Below are positions 11,501-18,014 of a DNA stretch of 64,000 nt, in pieces (the stretch's first letter is position 1; every line of letters starts with the position of its first letter). The stretch lies in NCBI GenBank assembly GCA_964030785.1, contig OZ034971.1:42229304-42293303 (forward strand). The letters run 5' to 3'. Under the pieces are notes generated by a model. That model did not search any database, was not told where the DNA came from, and saw only the letters and a list, made by a program, of their open reading frames with translations. The translations under genes were made by a program, and so were the position numbers. The stretch is from Siderastrea siderea (lineage: Eukaryota > Cnidaria > Anthozoa > Scleractinia > Rhizangiidae).

Positions 11501-12684
11501 GCATGTTGAAAGTCTGGACAATCTTTCTGTCGACAGGCTCCGCACACCTTGGTCTTGGTGCATCGATGCAGTCCCTCGGTGTTGTAGGGTTTCCAACAAT
11601 CCGCACAGACATAACTGGACCCGAAAAATCCGGGTAGACAAGTGATCACGTCGTAATGGTCTTTGTTGTGCAACAGGATCAGTTGTTTGTCTCGTAGGGG
11701 TCCAAACGTCGTGATGTGAAACGATCGCTGCGCATCGACCAGGATGATTTGGTAACCGGTGAGGGACGGGGCTTGACTGAATTGGGTCAAGGCATCATAC
11801 CCACAGGGACCGAAGGGTACCTTGGCCTCGTGATGAAGTAAGAGAGCCATTTCTTTTTGCAGTTTAGTCCCCCGCTGAATGGATGCCAATTTCGGGTGTT
11901 GGTCCACGCGAGCTTTGGCGACCACAAGGGCTCTGGCACAACAGAGTTGATCGTCGTTGGTAATCCGGATGATCGAATTGGAATTTTTGGTTAACAGGTC
12001 CATGGTGGGATGCCCTGGTTTCCCACGACGGGGTTTGCCGGTGCCTTGAGGAGCATGATGGACTTGAGTGATGGAGACTTGAAAGGAGTCATCCATTTCA
12101 AATTGTTCGTTGCTGTTGAGGGCTTGGGCTAAACGTTGGAACAGGGCCTCCACACGCTCTGTGTCTCGACGCCATTCACCCGCACGTAATCCCCACCCCT
12201 GAAAATTATTGTGGAGCCTGTCCGAGGCGATGGTAAAGTACAGACGATCTTGATCGTGGAGGTCGGGGGTGGTGGTTAACACTTGATCGACGGCTCGACG
12301 TAATCCGTCTTGGAGAGCTTGGGTAATGTTTTGACCTGGAATCAAGTTCCCCCTTTGACGTAACTGGGTCTTGAAATGACGTTCTTGTACCCCCATGCGA
12401 TCACTCCTCCGATTCACAAAAGGTTCTAAGTCAAATTGGAAGGTAACTTGCGCAGAGGGATCCAATCCACCCCCACTTTGTTGCTTTTCCCATTGGTCCA
12501 AGGCCTGTTCACAAAGGTCATCCTCTGTGTCTTCCAGGTGGTCTTCGGTAGAAATCAAACGTCCCACACAGGAATTTGTGTCGTCTTCTTTCTCAGAGTC
12601 CAAGGTGGCCAGGCCAAGCAAGGGCAAAATCTCTTCAGTGGTCAGTCGACTTGGACCTGCTTCCTCTTCTGGCTGAGAGGCCAT
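8494..12684 (-). CDS. polB: Protein-primed family B DNA polymerase (Polinton type), 1396 aa
   Basis: This would replicate the element using a terminal protein primer. The N-terminal 240 residues are unassigned. Residues 244-350 look like the OTU-type cysteine-protease-like region seen in Polinton polymerases (DDQLCCARA near 244, KDHYDVI near 341). Residues 360-485 hold at least four CxxC/H zinc-binding clusters, followed by a basic stretch (494-510). The 3'-5' exonuclease motifs are DIE at 535, NFQGYD at 593 and YCSSD at 720. A Vsr-like endonuclease signature (EFQGCFTHGCPTC at 858-870 and MWGCEWK at 910) sits before the polymerase core. Core motifs are A (DVTSLYP, 968), B (KLMLNSMWGKFG, 1155) and C (YFDTDS, 1251), then PKNYGY at 1296. 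All key residues are present. A TATA box (TATAAAAG, 12718-12725) lies 34-41 nt upstream of the chosen ATG. The last 66 codons lie in the left TIR. Confidence 0.95.
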   Translation of the reverse strand: MASQPEEEAGPSRLTTEEILPLLGLATLDSEKEDDTNSCVGRLISTEDHLEDTEDDLCEQALDQWEKQQSGGGLDPSAQVTFQFDLEPFVNRRSDRMGVQERHFKTQLRQRGNLIPGQNITQALQDGLRRAVDQVLTTTPDLHDQDRLYFTIASDRLHNNFQGWGLRAGEWRRDTERVEALFQRLAQALNSNEQFEMDDSFQVSITQVHHAPQGTGKPRRGKPGHPTMDLLTKNSNSIIRITNDDQLCCARALVVAKARVDQHPKLASIQRGTKLQKEMALLLHHEAKVPFGPCGYDALTQFSQAPSLTGYQIILVDAQRSFHITTFGPLRDKQLILLHNKDHYDVITCLPGFFGSSYVCADCWKPYNTEGLHRCTKTKVCGACRQKDCPDFQHAYPRHLKATQRCQSCHRDFFGPACLEAHTSKTHAGKPATDLQSSVCSQRHRCPDCYQQNVGLSRIQRHRCKHVDCPSCHQYVHADQHRCFIQRAPKPQDEKKRKRTRQKGPRAKRGAAAAEPHASSEDEEDVLPPLHVFFDIEAMQPHEKHIANLVVAETEDNDEPKPFPGPTCIRDFLKWLDTLTLHDTRQVNVIAHNFQGYDGYFIIQEYYSDNRIVEQLRNGCKLLEIKHDRIRFIDSMSFFQMPLSAFPKTFGLTELCKGYFPHKFNVPRDEHQNYVGILPSRDYYMPETMSLEGRQAFETWHQEQRDQGVVFNFQKELLDYCSSDVRLLKQGCLTFKRMFEDLTGFNPFDHVTIASACNRDLRMNRMIPNSIASEPAGHKGWRNNINQSIPALHWLTWCDHQLRQRALKDLTPADLLASANPDPHHQYIQHVRNEGEYKIPGTQIHVDGYCPDTHTVYEFQGCFTHGCPTCYPHRHEKHPRNYDRTMHDLYDVTQDKVQKLTKQGYNVIQMWGCEWKHLLKTQPEIDSFVRELNFIQPLQPRDAFCGGRTNAIKLYHHITPGQKIHYIDVTSLYPWVNKTSTYPKGHPTILSQPGHTDIHQYFGLIQCKVLPPRELYHPVLPYRHDDKLLFPLCARCVEEEMDKPLLDRSYHCPHPDEQRALTSTWCSPELNKAVELGYQVQYIYEVWHFEQTCEGLFADYVNTWLKIKQKASGWPKQDMSEEEKRKYIQDYYEKEGIQLEYDNIKKNPGLRTLAKLMLNSMWGKFGQRLNKTQIQAFDDPHAFHCFLDTDALDVRHVSVINNDMVEVHYQNQKEDIRISPNLNIFVACFTTCHARLKLYDALEALGERVLYFDTDSVIYLEETPTQFQPTLGSYLGDFASELADDEYIQEFVSGGPKNYGYTTNKGKVECKVRGFRLNSEGHTQLNYDVMRQNVQDEIQRPLPKPREIQVTKSHHIVREPKNYSLATYPQHKWYRLVYDKRVIDPRTFNTYPYGYQ

Positions 12685-12727
12685 GATCAGATGAACTCAC
12701 TGGTGGTGGATGTTCGGCTTTTATAGG

Positions 12728-12871
12728 GTAAAAAGTCATTCCTCGCAACGTATTGTGGGCCAACTAGGGTGGGGGGACCCCCCTCCCCCCTCCCTAGATA
12801 GGCCATGATGCATTGCGAGGAATGATCCCAGAGACTATAAAACAGATCGCACCTCGAGGTGGGTCATCTCA
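12728..12871. promoter_or_regulatory. Palindromic bidirectional promoter, copy 1
   Basis: Between the divergent polymerase gene and the acidic plus-strand ORF. TATA boxes face both ways (minus strand at 12718-12725; plus strand TATAAAA at 12836-12842). The centre is an imperfect palindrome: CCTCGCAACGTA on one side, TGCATTGCGAGG on the other, with a C/G-run core between two CTAG blocks. The same roughly 135-bp sequence is present inverted at 26313-26446. It may act as a promoter and as a binding site for an element-encoded regulator or replication factor; function is inferred. Confidence 0.75.
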
Positions 12872-12873
12872 AC

Positions 12874-13065
12874 GTGGACTCTCGCCATGAGAAGCTGCTA
12901 GAGGCTTTTGAAGAATTCGAAGTGGATCTCGAGGTGGAGTTGGTGCTCGACCCAAGTGTCGTGGAGTTTGGTGAGAAGTTAAAGCGAAGAGAGCGGGGAC
13001 CATGCAAGTCGTGGAACCCCCTGAATGTGACTTGGATGACCTTTCGTTTTTGGAGGACTTATTGA
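12874..13065 (+). CDS. Possible first exon of an acidic protein (no ATG)
   Basis: An open frame beginning GTG (12874), downstream of the plus-strand TATA box, encodes DSRHEKLLEAFEEFEVDLE and further acidic residues. The equivalent position in the inverted duplicate at 26311 is ATG and encodes a related peptide with LLQEIEEFEADL. The frame contains a splice-donor-like TTTG|GTGAGA at about 12971, before the ATG of the next ORF. It may be a 5' exon whose ATG was lost, or a remnant. No acceptor that would join it to the 72-residue ORF is obvious. Confidence 0.35.
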   Translation: MDSRHEKLLEAFEEFEVDLEVELVLDPSVVEFGEKLKRRERGPCKSWNPLNVTWMTFRFWRTY

Positions 13066-13220
13066 AAGACATGTCACCCGACGATTGGGAGCAGGTCATG
13101 GACGATGTCGAGGATTCTTCCTTTGATTTGGAGGCATTGGTGCCCCCTGAGGACCTCGTTCATGTGGAGGACATGTCACCCAACGAGGGCGTCGATTTGA
13201 TGTATGATTTGGTGTCTTAA
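13002..13220 (+). CDS. Acidic 72-residue protein, possible transactivator
   Basis: One of three plus-strand ORFs in the element and the one opposite the polymerase. It is very acidic, with hydrophobic residues spaced through the acidic segments (DDLSFLEDLLKDM at 11-23), the pattern typical of acidic activation domains. Two DMSP[DN]xxxxxxM repeats are visible, near residues 22-33 and 56-68. There is no LXCXE motif, so I do not call it an oncoprotein-like Rb binder. It starts at ATG 13002, 160 nt downstream of a TATA box, and ends at TAA 13220. An early regulatory role is plausible from position and composition only. No family recognised. Confidence 0.6.
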   Translation: MQVVEPPECDLDDLSFLEDLLKDMSPDDWEQVMDDVEDSSFDLEALVPPEDLVHVEDMSPNEGVDLMYDLVS

Positions 13221-13374
13221 CCCTCGTCTCAGTATTTTGGCAGAACATTTAATCGTCTTAGTATTTGGCAGAACATTGTGGTAGAACGTTTTGAAGACAA
13301 CTCATGAACCAATGAGACAGTGACATTTTCATTTTTTTATTTTTTACTCAACATGTAACGGTTTGCCATTAAAT

Positions 13375-13731
13375 TTACAATTTTAAACGTTTCTTGGCTT
13401 GCATGATTTTCTTGACCACCCGTTCCGTCTTGTTTTTCTTGCCGGGTAATCGATCAATGGCTTGGATCATCTTGGTATCGGCTTTCCATTTATCTTGCAA
13501 ATTCTTGGCACGACTGTAATCAATGTCGTGTTGCTTAGCAATCTGGTCCAAGCGATTGATGCCGGGATCCCCCCGTTTCAGACGTTTAGCCAAATGGGTG
13601 CCAGGGCCCATGTACTGATAACCAGGCCAATGAAATTCTTTGCCGGTTTTCGCAATCCATTTTTGCACATCCAAGGCTCCTCCTCGTTGGGGGCGTTTCC
13701 GTTTGATACCCCTTTTTCTCTTGGTGGGCAT
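13375..13731 (-). CDS. Parvovirus-type phospholipase A2 protein, 118 aa
   Basis: The calcium-loop motif YMGPGTHL is at residues 40-47 and the catalytic HDIDY at 68-72, separated by the expected helix-forming segment, matching the PLA2 domain of parvovirus VP1-unique regions that is also known from some adintovirus-like elements. In those viruses it breaches the endosomal membrane during entry. The N-terminus is strongly basic and has a PQRGGA motif at 14-19, shared with other small proteins here and a candidate protease-cleavage site. The C-terminus is also basic. It starts 3 nt after the stop of the upstream gene. An AATAAA on the minus strand lies near 13336-13346, just after its stop, and could end this transcription unit. 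Confidence 0.85.
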   Translation of the reverse strand: MPTKRKRGIKRKRPQRGGALDVQKWIAKTGKEFHWPGYQYMGPGTHLAKRLKRGDPGINRLDQIAKQHDIDYSRAKNLQDKWKADTKMIQAIDRLPGKKNKTERVVKKIMQAKKRLKL

Positions 13732-13734
13732 GTT

Positions 13735-14364
13735 TTAGTCACTGTCGTAATCCAATCGACGTCGTAACTTTTTGCCACGAGCCCAATCTTCCCAACCGGG
13801 TAAAGGTTTCAATCGTTCCACTTCACGAGCGGGTCCTTTGCCTTTGCGACTCTCGGCTAACTTTTTTTCCAAGGTCTTGCGCTGTTCTCGAATGGCTTCT
13901 AAACGCGACCGGGTATCCCCTCGACTGGTGGATGGGCTCCCTTTCTTGACAATCTTACTGGTAGTGGCTGCTCCTTTGCCTTTCTTGGTTGCAGGGGTAA
14001 TGGGTGGTTTGGGAGTCGACGGGCTGCTTTTTATCATGCGCTTCAACCATTGTTCCACAGGTCCCGTCACCAAATCCCCGGCCTCTTCCTCGCCTTCTTC
14101 ACCTGGCGGACCACCCGGGGCACCAACCCCCACCCCGCCAGGAAATTGACGAACGCGTTTGGTTAACTTGATTAATTCTTGACTCAACGGTTTGGTTTGA
14201 GCATTGACCAGGGCTGGAGGTAATTGGGGGTTGGCTAATAACACATGTTTTTTGGCGGCGAGCGTTGCGGCTTTGTTCAACAAGGCATTTTCGGTAAGTT
14301 CTCCTTTGTAATATTGAATGAGTTGTTCCAAATCCTGGTGGGGAATCATGTAGACCTCGTCCAT
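13735..14364 (-). CDS. Unrecognised virion-module protein, 209 aa
   Basis: I take ATG 14364 as the start, since the frame upstream of it has only non-ATG starts. The first 75 residues are compact and helical (acidic start, then KAATLAAKK, then LSQELIKLTKRVRQ). The middle is a Gly/Pro/Glu-rich linker, and the C-terminal third is basic and charged with a predicted coiled coil (about 155-190). It resembles a conserved Polinton gene type of unknown function. It is packed tightly between the 105-residue and PLA2 genes, so it is probably a late or virion gene. No enzymatic motif. Confidence 0.7.
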   Translation of the reverse strand: MDEVYMIPHQDLEQLIQYYKGELTENALLNKAATLAAKKHVLLANPQLPPALVNAQTKPLSQELIKLTKRVRQFPGGVGVGAPGGPPGEEGEEEAGDLVTGPVEQWLKRMIKSSPSTPKPPITPATKKGKGAATTSKIVKKGSPSTSRGDTRSRLEAIREQRKTLEKKLAESRKGKGPAREVERLKPLPGWEDWARGKKLRRRLDYDSD

Positions 14365-14454
14365 GGTCGGGGGCAAAGGTCTTCCAATGCACGACAGCTG
14401 TCACAACAGGTGATATTTATGCTTCCAATAAGAGTCTTTCCATGTCTTAACACG

Positions 14455-14772
14455 TTAACGAACACATTGACATAACACCTCGTGAAGTCCTTGAAACAAC
14501 CCACGTCCTTTTTGTTGGACTAACCACTGACGACGTTTTTTGACGGAATGTCGACGACGTCCCAAATCACGTAGTACCTTTTTATAGGGTTGAAGTTTAG
14601 CCAGCATGGGTGGGGTCACAGGAATCTTGTTTTTTAAAAAGTTCAACACCAGTTCACTCACAGCATTGATTTGATCGGCATTGGCATGTTGTAACAACTC
14701 TTGACGTTTGGAACCATTGGCTTCTTGTAACATGGACCGTAAAAACGGTAATTGACGTCGAAGACGTTGCAT
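14455..14772 (-). CDS. Unrecognised conserved-type small helical protein, 105 aa
   Basis: Starts at ATG 14772, 3 nt after the stop of the 56-residue gene. It is nearly all helical and basic, with the pattern RRQLPFLRSML...LLQHANADQ...ELVLNFLKNKIPVTPPMLAKLQPYK, then an arginine-rich tail and a Gln/Gly-rich end. Small proteins with this pattern (an ANAD-type turn followed by a lysine-rich helix) are a recurring unnamed gene in cnidarian Polintons as far as I can recall; I cannot check that here. Function unknown; context suggests the virion module. Confidence 0.65.
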   Translation of the reverse strand: MQRLRRQLPFLRSMLQEANGSKRQELLQHANADQINAVSELVLNFLKNKIPVTPPMLAKLQPYKKVLRDLGRRRHSVKKRRQWLVQQKGRGLFQGLHEVLCQCVR

Positions 14773-14775
14773 CCT

Positions 14776-14946
14776 TTATCGGTGACGACGACGATACCGT
14801 TGGTTGGCTTTTTGAATCGTGCGTTTTATACGTTTATCCGTTTCCAAGGCCACGGCTTTTCCCAATCCTACCATGGCGGGGACCAATAGATTTAAAAAAC
14901 CTCCTCGTTGACGACGGCGTCGTCGTCTTCTTCTCAAGGATACCAT
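14776..14946 (-). CDS. Core-like basic peptide with QRGG motif, 56 aa
   Basis: A short gene: an Arg run at 5-12, then RQRGGF, a hydrophobic segment (NLLVPAMVGLGKAVAL), and a basic tail rich in Arg/Lys. The layout matches the 63-residue protein at 20072-20263 and recalls the small basic core peptide of adenoviruses. Its ATG lies inside the final codons of the 112-residue gene (13-nt overlap), which supports compact viral-style coding. QRGG is a candidate site for the element's protease. Confidence 0.6.
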   Translation of the reverse strand: MVSLRRRRRRRRQRGGFLNLLVPAMVGLGKAVALETDKRIKRTIQKANQRYRRRHR

Positions 14947-15272
14947 GGACGGCTCGTCAACAGACGTTGAAGGGCTTTGTTTTGTTTGATCACGTCTCGC
15001 GACTCTTTATAGCCTTGACGGGTATTGCGTTTGAAATCTTGCCACCACCCCCCACCTCGTTGTCGTCGGTAATGTTGTACATTATCGGTAATGCCTTTCA
15101 AGGCTTGACCACCTAATTTGCCTAAAGCGAGTCCAAACCCAGGCGCTGGCCCTGATAGAAACATACTCATACCATGGGCAATTTTATCCACCAAACGGGG
15201 TTTGCGGCGCATTAAAGCCCCTCCTCTTTGTTTCCTTTTTCTGCGTCGTCGTCGTCGTCGTTGGACGGCCAT
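14934..15272 (-). CDS. Basic protein with two QRGG motifs, 112 aa
   Basis: It starts with a long Arg/Lys run (residues 5-15), followed by QRGGAL at 16-21. A hydrophobic Gly/Ala-rich segment follows (about 35-60), then a second motif RRQRGGGW near 70-76 and a charged C-terminal domain. Two motifs would release a basic N-peptide and a middle segment if cleaved, like adenovirus core and membrane-lytic precursors. Its first 61 nt overlap the end of the 221-residue gene in another frame. A TATA-like AATAAAAAG (15305-15314) lies 33-42 nt upstream. Function inferred only. Confidence 0.65.
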   Translation of the reverse strand: MAVQRRRRRRRKRKQRGGALMRRKPRLVDKIAHGMSMFLSGPAPGFGLALGKLGGQALKGITDNVQHYRRQRGGGWWQDFKRNTRQGYKESRDVIKQNKALQRLLTSRPWYP

Positions 15273-15877
15273 GGTTCTAAGAGTGTAGGACTAGGAGGGA
15301 GCGGCTTTTTATTGATCCAATAATCTTTGGGTCTCAAGGGACGAGGACATCCGTCCACATAGCATAGGGCTTCCAAAGGTTGGTACACAAAATGACGGTG
15401 GTAATCTTGCACACATCGTTTAGGTAACGGAGGGGTGAAATCCACAATGGTATCATCCAAGGTTTGCATCTTGATTAAAAATCGTTCCAGATCCTCTAAG
15501 GGAACACCCCGCACATGGGTTTTCAATTCGGTCAAGGCTTTGGCATAGGTGGTAAACGCAAATCGACTCATGGTCACTTTAAATCGGTATTGTTTAAAAT
15601 CATTCCATCCTTTGACCACGGTGCCCACCGCTGCCAAACAGGCTACCAACGTACTGTTTTCCAAAAGGGGTCCCGCAATCATGCCGGCGGCCATCAGGAG
15701 TAATGCCATGCCATTGAACAAGGCATTCATCCACTTGTAATGATTCAACATTTTTCGATAACACCACCATTGTTGATGGTAAAACGCATACAAGGAATCC
15801 ATGCGTTGTAATAATTCCGGGGGGAATCGAAGACCATGCTGTTTCGATCCATTCAATAACGACACGACGGTTTTCAT
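15212..15877 (-). CDS. Two-TM protein, SLATT-like topology, 221 aa
   Basis: Residues 1-48 form an N-terminal helical region with WWCY; two adjacent hydrophobic helices follow (about 50-71 and 74-90) with a short NS turn; then a long helical soluble part (KQYRFKVTMSRFAFTTYAKALTELK) and an acidic tail with five consecutive Asp. A helix, two close TM segments, and a helical bundle of roughly 100 residues is the layout of SLATT effector domains, which in prokaryotic conflict systems pair with SLOG proteins; a SLOG gene is present in this element. The match is by shape, not by a diagnostic motif, so a virion membrane protein is an equally good reading. It starts at ATG 15877, overlapping the upstream gene region by none (3-nt spacing). 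Confidence 0.6.
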   Translation of the reverse strand: MKTVVSLLNGSKQHGLRFPPELLQRMDSLYAFYHQQWWCYRKMLNHYKWMNALFNGMALLLMAAGMIAGPLLENSTLVACLAAVGTVVKGWNDFKQYRFKVTMSRFAFTTYAKALTELKTHVRGVPLEDLERFLIKMQTLDDTIVDFTPPLPKRCVQDYHRHFVYQPLEALCYVDGCPRPLRPKDYWINKKPLPPSPTLLEPWPSNDDDDDAEKGNKEEGL

Positions 15878-15879
15878 CT

Positions 15880-16626
15880 TTACGGCGAAACACGGGACGA
15901 AGACGTTTGTACGCTGGGTGCTCCTCCCTGTTTATAACTGGTCACAATGCTATTGGTCATGGTGACATTAGCAATTTCACGTCCTTGGGCTAATTGTTCT
16001 TGATCTTGTAACATCATCCGTAAACGTCGTTGTAAATCCGCTTGACGCAAGGTGCGAGGGGCTCGACCAGAACTCCCAGACGTCCAAGATCCTCGAGGGG
16101 TAGCTGGATTGGAGGTAGGTGTCAAAGGTGAAGTGGGGGTATTTCGTCGTCGTCCTCGTATTCGTCTCGGTCGTCGTCCACGACGACCCCCACCACCACC
16201 ACCACCACGTCCACCACCTCTAGTCCTAGGACCACGACGTCCCCCACGTCCATTTCCATCACCCCCTGCACCCGCTGCTGTTCGAGCACCCGCTGCCAAG
16301 GGTACGCTAAGAGGAGTCGCAGGGGTTAGAGCACCAGAAGACTCCGGGGTGGTGTGGGGGCTTTGGAATGAGGGTGAATGGGATGGTCGACTTCCTACCC
16401 CGGCTGGGGAAGAGGTCTGCATAGTGGGGAGAGATTCCATAAACTGAAAGAGGGGCTCGGCTTCCATTTCCTCCATGGCCACGTCGAGAAGGCCTTGGTC
16501 TCCCGTGAAATACAAATCTTGCCAGGCCCTTGGGGACATTTGATTGCCGCTGGATGCCCCAACACCCGCAGGGGACACGGTATCGTACGATTGCGGAGGT
16601 TGACGGTCATCATCATCATCGGCCAT
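15880..16626 (-). CDS. Disordered Gly/Arg-rich protein with conserved-looking C-terminus, 248 aa
   Basis: The N-terminus is acidic (five Asp), followed by a Ser/Pro/Thr-rich linker, a long Gly/Arg-rich block (about 120-165) suited to nucleic-acid binding, and a structured-looking C-terminal tail of some 55 residues (helix LRQADLQRRLRMMLQD, then a Thr/Asn-rich strand segment and YKQGGAPSV). I do not recognise the family; a capsid-associated or packaging role is possible from position next to the packaging ATPase. A TATA box (CTATAAAG on the minus strand, 16663-16670) lies about 37 nt upstream of the ATG. Confidence 0.65.
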   Translation of the reverse strand: MADDDDDRQPPQSYDTVSPAGVGASSGNQMSPRAWQDLYFTGDQGLLDVAMEEMEAEPLFQFMESLPTMQTSSPAGVGSRPSHSPSFQSPHTTPESSGALTPATPLSVPLAAGARTAAGAGGDGNGRGGRRGPRTRGGGRGGGGGGGRRGRRPRRIRGRRRNTPTSPLTPTSNPATPRGSWTSGSSGRAPRTLRQADLQRRLRMMLQDQEQLAQGREIANVTMTNSIVTSYKQGGAPSVQTSSSRVSP

Positions 16627-16664
16627 GGTTGCTCTCTCTTTTTACCTGTTCAAATGGTCTCCCT

Positions 16665-17318
16665 TTATAGTCGTTTTTGATAGGTGCGAGTCCATCCTTC
16701 GTCTTTTAACAGGTGACTCAACAACCGTTGTTGATCGGAGGAGGCGGGATGTAAATCCAACACCAAATACCCATACGGTCGTGTGGTGGCTTGATGAAAC
16801 GTCTCCAACGTGTCTTTCCAAGTGGTCGGAAACGATTGAAGCATGACATTGCGTACCCCTAATTGATCTCGGGGGTTCTTGAACGCCACGATGTAATGGG
16901 CATTGCGGGATATACTTTTAGCATAGCGACCCACGGGAAACATGTCTTGGCACAAGTATAGGACGGTCACCCCTTGATGATGGGAATGTTTGGTGAATAA
17001 ATCCAACACGCGTTTATCGTGACTCCCTTCATCCATTAAATCATCCAAGACCAGGACCCCATGTCCTTGAGGAAACCATTGCACTAAGGCCTCATGATCG
17101 GGAATCCCTTCGTGAAACACCACCCCTTGATCTTGCATCCTTCGAAATCGATCTTGCCAGGCCCCATAACAATAATGTAGTTGGGTCGGTGGGGTTTCAA
17201 ACAAATCCGGGTTGTTTACCAAGAGTTTTTCCGTAAACACGGTTTTGCCACATCCCGAAGGACCCACCACCAAGATAGAGGAAGGAGTATGAAAACGAAA
17301 CGGTTTCCCCGTTTGCAT
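16665..17318 (-). CDS. Genome-packaging ATPase (FtsK/HerA, A32 type), 217 aa
   Basis: P-loop NTPase that would drive DNA into capsids. Walker A is GPSGCGKT (19-26) and Walker B is VLVLDD (88-93) with a following acidic residue; LYLCQDMFP (about 119-127) fits the strand with the sensor residue. Length and motif spacing fit the short packaging ATPases of Polintons, virophages and adenovirus-like elements. The frame is intact. It lies directly downstream of the tRNA-like sequence; an AATAAAAAGG at 17352-17361, some 34 nt upstream of its ATG, could serve as a TATA-like element. Confidence 0.92.
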   Translation of the reverse strand: MQTGKPFRFHTPSSILVVGPSGCGKTVFTEKLLVNNPDLFETPPTQLHYCYGAWQDRFRRMQDQGVVFHEGIPDHEALVQWFPQGHGVLVLDDLMDEGSHDKRVLDLFTKHSHHQGVTVLYLCQDMFPVGRYAKSISRNAHYIVAFKNPRDQLGVRNVMLQSFPTTWKDTLETFHQATTRPYGYLVLDLHPASSDQQRLLSHLLKDEGWTRTYQKRL

Positions 17319-17360
17319 GATGACGAACTACCCTTAGAAATAAAAAAGGCACCTTTTTAT

Positions 17361-17445
17361 TGGAATCGGTGGGACTCGAACCCACGCACGACCTCCTCAT
17401 GTATTCGGGGGGATCCAAAGGCTCTACCGACTGAGCTACGACTCC
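17361..17445 (-). tRNA. tRNA-like sequence, anticodon unclear
   Basis: On the minus strand: 7-bp acceptor stem GGAGTCG/CGATTCC (one G-T pair), D-arm TAGCTCAGTCGGTAGAGC with a perfect A-box, and T-arm GTGGGTTCGAGTCCCAC with a perfect B-box. The total of 85 nt is about 12 nt too long for a class I tRNA. Either a short intron is present or the variable arm is long (CATG/CGTG could pair). The best anticodon stem is TTTGG/CCGAA with a 6-nt loop ATCCCC, so the anticodon cannot be assigned with confidence. It sits in the gap between the protease and ATPase genes, in the same direction, and may supply an RNA, an RNA-processing site, or internal Pol III promoter boxes. Confidence 0.65.
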
Positions 17446-17474
17446 GACACCGTTTTTCCAACGAACTTTTTTAT

Positions 17475-18014
17475 TTAATGATTACATTGATGATACGGAT
17501 GACAACACAGTTGATACCATCTGGCTTCTTGACCTACAATCAATTGTTGAAGGCGTTGACCCGCTTGATGGTCATTACTAACATAATCATGATCCGAAAA
17601 CTCATTTAAAAAATCTTGCAAGGTTCGTCCACGGGCTTTGGCTTTTAAGTACAACAAGGCGTAATCACCACAACTCTTGCTTGAAATGGCTTGGAGGGAC
17701 TTGCCATTGGTCACTACATACTTCCAATGTTGCACGATCCAATCTCGGAACGGGGTAGCTTGCACGTACGTGTCCATGGGCAAAGCATAACTGTCCAGGA
17801 CTTCACACACCTTTCCATCCGTCCACACCGCTAACCAATGTTGTCCCGGTTGATCGTGTGGGTCCGTATTCACAATGTACCCTTGAAGGGTAGTCTTGAC
17901 AGGACTCTTGGGTAAACGATCACAGGCCACCGTCCCGTAAAAGACAGGGTTCAATTGGGGGTCGTCTCGGGCTAAATAATCCAATTGCACATTATTCAAG
18001 GCCACATGTTCCAT
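17475..18014 (-). CDS. Adenain-like cysteine protease, 179 aa
   Basis: Maturation protease of the adenovirus (C5) type. The likely catalytic residues are His59 (GQHWLAVW), Asp74 (VLDSY) and Cys115 (SKSCGDYALLYL), in the order and spacing of this family, with a usual length for it. It would cut virion precursors; six small proteins in the element share a QRGG motif that could be its target. Its ATG overlaps the capsid gene's stop by one base (TGATG), suggesting coupled translation or a very compact genome. An AATAAA lies just after its stop. Confidence 0.9.
   Translation of the reverse strand: MEHVALNNVQLDYLARDDPQLNPVFYGTVACDRLPKSPVKTTLQGYIVNTDPHDQPGQHWLAVWTDGKVCEVLDSYALPMDTYVQATPFRDWIVQHWKYVVTNGKSLQAISSKSCGDYALLYLKAKARGRTLQDFLNEFSDHDYVSNDHQAGQRLQQLIVGQEARWYQLCCHPYHQCNH

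Noticed and set aside
13002..13220. LXCXE-type Rb-binding oncoprotein motif in the acidic ORF
   Set aside because: The only Cys is in PPECDL, which lacks Leu two residues before; the motif is not present.
17181..17609. 142-codon plus-strand frame with a DSNPR...ALPTELR pattern
   Set aside because: This is the antisense reading of the tRNA-like sequence at 17361-17445, a known source of false proteins.
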